Positions 7,479 through 12,294 of a stretch of 12,294 bases of DNA are shown in pieces. How positions within the stretch are numbered: the stretch's first letter is position 1; each line of letters opens with the position of its first letter. A model generated the notes under the pieces. The model searched no databases, was not told the DNA's origin, and worked only from the letters and a program-made list of their open reading frames with translations. Both the position numbers and the translations under genes were made by a program. This stretch comes from Candidatus Equibacterium intestinale (GTDB taxonomy: Bacteria; Bacteroidota; Bacteroidia; Bacteroidales; UBA932), in assembly GCA_018064305.1 (NCBI GenBank), contig JAGHVP010000213.1, positions 1-12,294 on the forward strand. Reading direction: 5' to 3'.

Positions 7479-10292
7479 TTATTTGATATTTACTTTAAGG
7501 TCGAAGCCGAATAACAGTGCATTGTCGGAAAGCAGGGTGAAAGTCTTGCTCGGGTCTACCTTCGACTTGTACTGAGGCCTGTTGTTGAGGAAGTTGTTTG
7601 CGAAGAACGATGCTGTCATCCAGTCGCCAAGCTCCTTGGAGATGTTCAGGTTGAAGAACATTGTGGGGAAATAATCCTCGGCGGTGAACCTGTTGCTGGT
7701 GAATGTGCCGCCTTTGAGGTATTTGTATTCAGGAGTGTCTACAAGGCTGTAGTCGTAGTCGCGGACCTGTCCGTCAAGGAATGAAACCCATTTTGAAATG
7801 ACGGTGTCATCCTCTACGTTCGACTCCATCCAGTATTTCTCCTTCCAGTTGACCTGTGAAACGAGAGTTACTACAAATCCGAGTTCCGGGATATTGTGGG
7901 TTATACGGAAAGTAGTAAGGAACTTGTTCTTTATGTTGGTATATCTTCCACCGTCGTACACAATGAGATTCCTCTCGATAGTGTTGTTTGCATCCTTTCC
8001 AACAGTAATTCCAGTGTCGGTGTACTTCGACTGCATGTACGCACCGTTGATGAAGAACGATGTGCGGATTGCCTCGAACCTGCCCAGGTCTATCTCATAC
8101 TCGATACCGCGGTTGTGAGTCTTGATTGTGTTCTGGGGAGTTGCGTGTGAAAGGAAGATATTATAGGTGCGGTCAAATACTGCATCATATCCGCCGGCAT
8201 CATTGGGCTGTGAAAGATAGCGGTTGAAGTCGGCCAGATGATATGTCGACAGAGTTTTGCTGAAGCTGTATCCGTTGTCCATCCTATCGTCGAAGCCTGT
8301 GATGGAGATGCGGTACCTGCCTCCGAGAACGAAGTCAAGCCCTGCCTCGATACGGCGCAGTGTTGCAATCTCAAGGTCTTTGTTTTCTGTCTCAAACTTC
8401 CTTACTGTTCCAACAGTGGTGGCTTCGTCTGTACTGATATAGTTGCTGATGTTGAAATATACTGGGTCGGGATAGAGATACATCACTGTGGGCGCCTTGG
8501 CGTTGATACCATAGCCGAAACGTGCTGTGACTGCCTGAGGCACAAGGTCGAATGAGAAATTGAAACGCGGTGAGATTACACTCTTGCCGTCGATGTTGTC
8601 GTAACGGGCGCCAAGCTTTGCATTGAGCATCCTGTTCCCTCCTATTGCATGGCTGTAGCCGTCTTCTGCATATACACCAAGCTGGTTGATGAAGGGAATG
8701 TCATAATAAGGTCTGGGTCTGTATGAAGCATAGTTCTCGGCACCGCGGTAAGCGGGAGGTGTATCGCCCAGGAATATCTTACCGTCGCCGATATTTCCGT
8801 CGGTCTTGAAATCGGCACCGATGAGTATATGGTTGTTGATGTTGCCCCACTGCTTGTTGAAATCGGCCTTCAGCTGTGCGAATGCGTTGATTTCGTCACC
8901 GTAGATTTCGTACATGCTGAGTCCGGAGCTTACCAGATGCATGTCCTTGTCCATATCCTCTGCAGGAATGGCTGTCATCTTGTTTCCGTTGATATCGAAA
9001 ACATCCTTGTCGGAGATGTTGGATACCACTGCGCCGTCGGTGAGGATTGGAGTATACATCTGCTTGCTGCCGCTGAAATTCTCCTGATAGTATTCGTATT
9101 TGTCGGCGTATGAAGCGGAAAGTGTGTACTTGATGGTTTTCAGCCAGCCCTTGTTTACTGTGAGTGTACCATTGCTGTTGAACCTTACCGACTTTTCGTT
9201 GCCGTTTGCAGCAACGTTGTTCATGAAGTCGTCGGGGTTGGGCTCGGTGGTATCTTTGTTCAGACCGAAGCCGAGAGATGTTGTGGTGGTGAGTGCGTTG
9301 CCGAAAGTCTTGGTCCACAATGCCTTCACATTTGCACGCTGGTAGTATGAATAAGCCTGGTAAAGCGATGCGGTGCTGTAGGCGTAGTCGGCTGTAAGGT
9401 TGAGTACACCTGCATTGCCGCCAAGCTTGAATCCTCCGGAAACCGCTCCCTGGTAAGTGTAGGGATTTGCTTTCACACGTATGCTCACGGGTTCGCGTCC
9501 TGCCTTTGAATGAACGATGACGGCACCCGATGTAAGGTCGCCGTATTCTACTGAAGGCACACCTCTGATGACTTCCACAGACTCGATGTTGTCGGTAGAT
9601 ATTCCGCGTGAGTCCACACCGCTCTGTGTAGAACCTGTGGCTCCTTCAATGGAAGGTGCAAGGCTCTGGAGGTTGGCATTAGCAGAAACAGGCGCACCGT
9701 CTACGATGATGGCCGTACCAAGGCTGTTCATCCCCTGGCCGTATGCTGCTCCACCGCCTGTACCGTCGAAAGCAGTTCTGATATTGAATGAGTTGTGCGA
9801 ATTCAGGTTTGAGTTTGCAAGTGCCGCTCCGGGAAGGAATGACATCAGGTCAGTGAGCGAACTTGTCTGCATGTGGTCCATTGCCTGGCGTGAGATCTCA
9901 GATGCAGTGGAGCTGCCGCTCTTGCTCTGGGTTGCCACAACAGTCACTGCCTCGAGGCGGAAGTTGGTCTGCCTGAGCTGGAAGTCGAACTGGTTTTCCG
10001 AACCAGCGGATATCTCGACCTCGCGGGTCTCGGTCTCCATTCCTACGAACTGGACTGTGACGGTGCATTTGCCCGCATCTACATTGCGGAATTCGAATTC
10101 TCCACGTTCGTTAGTGCTGGTATATGCTTCTGAGGGCAAGAGAGCCACTATTGCAAATTCGATGGGCTCACCGCTCTCCTTTGCGGTTACTGTACCACGA
10201 ATGACGGCACCTTTCTTGTCGGGTGCTGCAAACGCGTTTGCGACGATGAAGAATAGAAGATAAAGAGTCGCGATCAGTCTGTCGATTTTCAT
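7479..10292 (-). CDS. TonB-dependent outer-membrane receptor
   Basis: 937 residues from the chosen start at 10292 (MKIDRLIATL...), which opens a clean signal peptide cleaved near AFA|APDKK (residue 23). The reading frame is open 60 bases further, to 10352, but that would put about 20 residues ahead of the signal. A second ATG lies at 10298. Domains in order: carboxypeptidase-regulatory-like beta-sandwich (about 28-107, VIRGTVTAKESGEPIEFA), possible TonB box LEAVTVVAT (113-121), plug (about 130-265, with AIIVDGAP and IESVEVIRGVPSVEYGDLTSG in two pieces at 194-201 and 236-256), then a 22-strand-type barrel to the C-terminus. It imports a ligand across the outer membrane using TonB energy. The plug motifs are of the non-SusC type and no susD follows, so glycan uptake is not favoured. 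It is the first gene of the operon with the DUF4876-like, barrel and M16 genes. Confidence 0.93.
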   Translation of the reverse strand: MKIDRLIATLYLLFFIVANAFAAPDKKGAVIRGTVTAKESGEPIEFAIVALLPSEAYTSTNERGEFEFRNVDAGKCTVTVQFVGMETETREVEISAGSENQFDFQLRQTNFRLEAVTVVATQSKSGSSTASEISRQAMDHMQTSSLTDLMSFLPGAALANSNLNSHNSFNIRTAFDGTGGGAAYGQGMNSLGTAIIVDGAPVSANANLQSLAPSIEGATGSTQSGVDSRGISTDNIESVEVIRGVPSVEYGDLTSGAVIVHSKAGREPVSIRVKANPYTYQGAVSGGFKLGGNAGVLNLTADYAYSTASLYQAYSYYQRANVKALWTKTFGNALTTTTSLGFGLNKDTTEPNPDDFMNNVAANGNEKSVRFNSNGTLTVNKGWLKTIKYTLSASYADKYEYYQENFSGSKQMYTPILTDGAVVSNISDKDVFDINGNKMTAIPAEDMDKDMHLVSSGLSMYEIYGDEINAFAQLKADFNKQWGNINNHILIGADFKTDGNIGDGKIFLGDTPPAYRGAENYASYRPRPYYDIPFINQLGVYAEDGYSHAIGGNRMLNAKLGARYDNIDGKSVISPRFNFSFDLVPQAVTARFGYGINAKAPTVMYLYPDPVYFNISNYISTDEATTVGTVRKFETENKDLEIATLRRIEAGLDFVLGGRYRISITGFDDRMDNGYSFSKTLSTYHLADFNRYLSQPNDAGGYDAVFDRTYNIFLSHATPQNTIKTHNRGIEYEIDLGRFEAIRTSFFINGAYMQSKYTDTGITVGKDANNTIERNLIVYDGGRYTNIKNKFLTTFRITHNIPELGFVVTLVSQVNWKEKYWMESNVEDDTVISKWVSFLDGQVRDYDYSLVDTPEYKYLKGGTFTSNRFTAEDYFPTMFFNLNISKELGDWMTASFFANNFLNNRPQYKSKVDPSKTFTLLSDNALLFGFDLKVNIK

Positions 10293-10332
10293 ATTCATGG
10301 AATGAATGAACAAAAGAGCGCGCAATTTCGTA

Positions 10333-10348
10333 ATAATTTGTGAATTAT
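10333..10348. promoter_or_regulatory. Palindrome upstream of the TonB receptor, possible operator
   Basis: ATAATT-TGTG-AATTAT has perfect 6-bp arms with a 4-bp spacer, about 40-55 bp before the receptor start in the 105-bp gap between it and the preceding hydrolase. It vaguely resembles an AT-rich Fur-type site, but the spacing does not fit the classical 7-1-7 pattern. I found no clear TAnnTTTG promoter in the gap. AT-rich chance palindromes are common. Confidence 0.3.
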
Positions 10349-10397
10349 GCAAATGTGAGGTTTTGAGAGCCGTTTCTGCTGGATATTTTGGGTAGAA

Positions 10398-11213
10398 TCA
10401 GAGCTGAATCTCCATTCCGCAGCGGAACTGGCTGATGCTGCTGCCAAGCTCCTGCTGAAGCAGCAGAAAGGCTTCGTCTCCGGTACAATGGCCCGTGTAG
10501 AGCTTAGAGATGCCGGCTTCACTGATGCCTGCGGCCACCCTGCGGACCTCGTCCCCGCTTGAGCGGAACAAATGGAATCCGCCTATATATGCCTTCACCG
10601 GCTGATCTGGAAACGCCTTTCTGACCTCTTCTGTGATGACATCAACACCAGCGTGAGAGCAGCTGTTCAAAATCACAAGCCCGTCGGAATCCTTAAGCAC
10701 AAGCGTCTGCTCGTGAGAGAAGTCATCGGCCTGCCAGCCAAGCAGCCAGGTACGGCGGTACATGCGTGCCTTCCTGCCAACAAGCTCCAGACCAGGCGTG
10801 CTGTGCGGCACAATGAATGCTCCAGGCAGAATCTGAGTGATACCCGATGGTCTTATGATGCGGGATGCATGGCGCGAAAGCACCCCTTCCGGCATGCCGA
10901 TATACCTGCCGAAGAAGCGCCTTCCAGAGTAGCAGTTTTCCGCCGCTGCAGGGCTGACATAGAAACTGGCGCTGGTATTTGCACCAAAGAAAGCATCCAT
11001 CCCTAGAGAATGGTCGTAGTGGGCGTGAGAAAGCACTGCGGCATCCACTGCAGATATGTCAATTCCAAGCAGACCGGCATTCTTCAGAAAAATATCCGAG
11101 CCGCCTGTGTCCAGCAGCAGTCTCTTTCCCCCGAATTCGATATGGAAAGAAAGCCCCCACTCCCCTTGCAGCTCACCAGAGCCGATATTGTCTGCCAGAA
11201 CAGTGATTTTCAT
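10398..11213 (-). CDS. Metallo-beta-lactamase-fold metal hydrolase, COG1237 type
   Basis: 271 residues with no signal peptide, so cytoplasmic. The metal motif HxHxDH is H63-A-H65-Y-D67-H68 in LSHAHYDHSLGM. It is preceded by LLLDTGGSD (32-40), and later conserved pieces are NSCSHAGV (183-190), YIGGFHL (209-215) and YTGHCTG (239-245), supplying the further His ligands (H187, H214 or H242). This layout matches the COG1237 group, often annotated as 7,8-dihydropterin-6-methyl-4-(beta-D-ribofuranosyl)-aminobenzene 5'-phosphate synthase-like; in most bacteria the true substrate is unknown. The start ATG at 11213 lies 26 bp after the stop of the FISUMP lipoprotein gene, so the two may be co-transcribed. 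No functional link between them is evident. Confidence 0.9.
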   Translation of the reverse strand: MKITVLADNIGSGELQGEWGLSFHIEFGGKRLLLDTGGSDIFLKNAGLLGIDISAVDAAVLSHAHYDHSLGMDAFFGANTSASFYVSPAAAENCYSGRRFFGRYIGMPEGVLSRHASRIIRPSGITQILPGAFIVPHSTPGLELVGRKARMYRRTWLLGWQADDFSHEQTLVLKDSDGLVILNSCSHAGVDVITEEVRKAFPDQPVKAYIGGFHLFRSSGDEVRRVAAGISEAGISKLYTGHCTGDEAFLLLQQELGSSISQFRCGMEIQL

Positions 11214-11239
11214 GGTGCAGAAGCATCATTATGATAATC

Positions 11240-12274
11240 CTATTCGCAGACCGGGCGGATCACCTGCCCCATATAGCGGGGAGCATCTACAACGTATGAA
11301 AGGTCACCCTTGATAGAGGCGCTGCATGCTGCATTGGAGTGAGTGCCCAGGCTTGAGGTCCAGAAATATGAACCGTTGCAAAGGTTATTGTTATACTTAT
11401 ACTTCGCTTCCGGGATAAAAAGGGCATTCCTTTCATCCATTTCATTCCGGTTCATAAGCATCGTGCCCCATACACCGTTTATCTTCCTGTATTCACCGTC
11501 ACACTCTTCAATCAACTCCTTAGCCTCATCGGCAGAGGGAATCCTCCACGATCCACCAAGCTTGACCTTTGCCACATCATCTTCAGCATCCAGAGAGCTC
11601 TTGTTGTCGATACCTTCTGTTGACCCCTGCACAGTACGGATTTTAGTTACCACTTCACCAGTCTCCTCATCAAGTTCTTCGTATTGAATCACAGCAATCG
11701 GAGGATTGACACTGTATTTGAGAATATGATACTGGTCGCCGTCGGCATATTTGTAGTAATACCAGTTGTAATAAACCTTGGGCTCGGTCTCAGCCCATGC
11801 ATAATAATCGCCGAAATCAGAAGGGATCTCAGCTCCCATGTTGCAGGCTGCCCATTTCAAGCCGCTCGGCAGTCCAAGGTCGACAGGACCTTCTGTGAAT
11901 GTAATACGTTCCACAGCATCACCTGCAATTTCGCCAGAAGCACTTTTCACCACCGGACGGAGGAAATAGCGGGTTCCCGGCTGGAGACCGGATATCTCAA
12001 CCTTGAAGACATTGTCGACAGGTGGTTCATTGGACACGGCGAATGATGTCATATCGTCGACATCGGCACCATAGTATGCACCGAACTCGGCATTTTCGCC
12101 AACCTTTCCTTCAAAGGAAGCGAAAACCGTAGCTCCGGTAAACGAGACATAATAATCCTCTGAAGTAGTGACAGAAGCAGGAAGAGCCTCGTCATCATCA
12201 AACAATTCGCAGCCGCAGCACATCCAGAGCACCGCACTTGCCGCAAATATCAATGAAGAGATCCGTTTGAACAT
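11240..12274 (-). CDS. Surface-type lipoprotein with FISUMP domain
   Basis: 344 residues. The N-terminal signal (MFKRISSLIFAASAVLW) is followed by a cysteine cluster MCCGC (C19, C20, C22), so the lipidated Cys is ambiguous; C22 is followed by ELFDDDE, an acidic tract like a Bacteroidetes surface-export signal. Residues about 38-128 look like a fibronectin-III-type fold ending in LQPGTRYFLRPVV (97-109). From 131 to the end lies a FISUMP (Fibrobacter succinogenes major paralogous) domain: DLGLPSGLKWAACNMGA (132-148), GDYYAWAETEP (155-165), SWRIPSADEA and the terminal RPVCE. The family is abundant in gut Bacteroidetes cell-surface proteins with no settled function; adhesion or carbohydrate binding is often supposed. 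The ATG at 12274 is close to the window edge, so upstream control cannot be judged. Confidence 0.85.
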   Translation of the reverse strand: MFKRISSLIFAASAVLWMCCGCELFDDDEALPASVTTSEDYYVSFTGATVFASFEGKVGENAEFGAYYGADVDDMTSFAVSNEPPVDNVFKVEISGLQPGTRYFLRPVVKSASGEIAGDAVERITFTEGPVDLGLPSGLKWAACNMGAEIPSDFGDYYAWAETEPKVYYNWYYYKYADGDQYHILKYSVNPPIAVIQYEELDEETGEVVTKIRTVQGSTEGIDNKSSLDAEDDVAKVKLGGSWRIPSADEAKELIEECDGEYRKINGVWGTMLMNRNEMDERNALFIPEAKYKYNNNLCNGSYFWTSSLGTHSNAACSASIKGDLSYVVDAPRYMGQVIRPVCE

Positions 12275-12294
12275 AAGTTTGAATGTTATTATGC

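Larger units (their letters stand above)
1772..10292 (-). other. Predicted four-gene envelope uptake/proteolysis operon
   Basis: Order of transcription is TonB receptor, DUF4876-like lipoprotein, DUF6850-like barrel, M16 protease. Spacing is 34 bp, 1-nt overlap and 7 bp, and the only terminator-like hairpin lies after the last gene. Every product has a Sec or lipoprotein signal, so the set assembles in the outer membrane and periplasm. Co-transcription is inferred from spacing and orientation; a shared pathway is inferred from that. Confidence 0.7.

Noticed and set aside
9517..10263. Plus-strand open frame of 248 codons
   Set aside because: It is fully antisense to the plug and N-terminal region of the TonB receptor; its composition (Ser/Thr/Pro-rich) is typical of a shadow frame and no domain is recognisable.
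6218..10292. SusC/SusD-type glycan utilisation locus
   Set aside because: There is no SusD-like gene, no glycoside hydrolase, and the receptor plug motifs are of the non-SusC type.
10293..10352. Upstream start for the TonB receptor at 10352
   Set aside because: It would add about 20 residues before a clean signal peptide that begins at MKIDR; the ATG at 10292 (or 10298) is more credible.
11225..11235. ATCAT-T-ATGAT palindrome between the lipoprotein and hydrolase genes
   Set aside because: Only 5-bp arms in a 26-bp intragenic-type gap with no promoter signs; expected by chance in AT-rich spacer.

Overview
The window looks like a chromosomal segment of a gut-type Bacteroidota, most likely order Bacteroidales. 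The evidence is the protein families: a Bacteroidetes-style TonB-dependent receptor with an N-terminal carboxypeptidase-regulatory-like domain, a DUF4876-like lipoprotein, a DUF6850-like outer-membrane barrel, and a lipoprotein carrying a Fibrobacter-succinogenes-major-paralogous (FISUMP) domain. Most starts also lack a Shine-Dalgarno sequence, and there is a TAnnTTTG-type -7 element. Genus cannot be assigned from this window. I see no mobile element, CRISPR array, tRNA or rRNA. No gap between genes exceeds 300 bases.

Left region (1-1741). A PLP-dependent beta-eliminating lyase of the tryptophanase/tyrosine phenol-lyase family runs off the left edge on the minus strand. It is divergent from an AraC-family regulator on the plus strand. 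The roughly 195-bp shared intergenic region holds three copies of a 13-bp TACCAWTDTTAMC-type direct repeat, a perfect short inverted repeat, and a -7 promoter element facing the lyase. This is a plausible regulator/target pair. A hairpin at 1709-1741 separates the AraC gene from the convergent operon to its right.

Central region (1772-10292, all minus strand, transcribed right to left). Four tightly packed genes form a probable operon: TonB-dependent receptor, DUF4876-like lipoprotein, DUF6850-like outer-membrane beta-barrel, and M16 zinc metalloprotease lipoprotein. Gaps are 34 bp, a 1-nt TAATG overlap, and 7 bp. All four are predicted envelope proteins, and there is no SusD partner. Pairing a TonB receptor with an M16 protease recalls the FusA/FusC protein-import system and E. 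coli YddB/PqqL. The best hypothesis for a little-described system here is an uptake locus for a protein, peptide or protein-bound metal: an exposed lipoprotein and receptor capture the ligand and a periplasmic protease processes it.

Right region (10398-12274, minus strand). A FISUMP-domain surface-type lipoprotein is followed after 26 bp by a cytoplasmic metallo-beta-lactamase-fold hydrolase of the COG1237 type. They read in the same direction as the TonB operon. About 105 bp containing a palindrome separate the two groups, so these two genes are probably a separate transcription unit.
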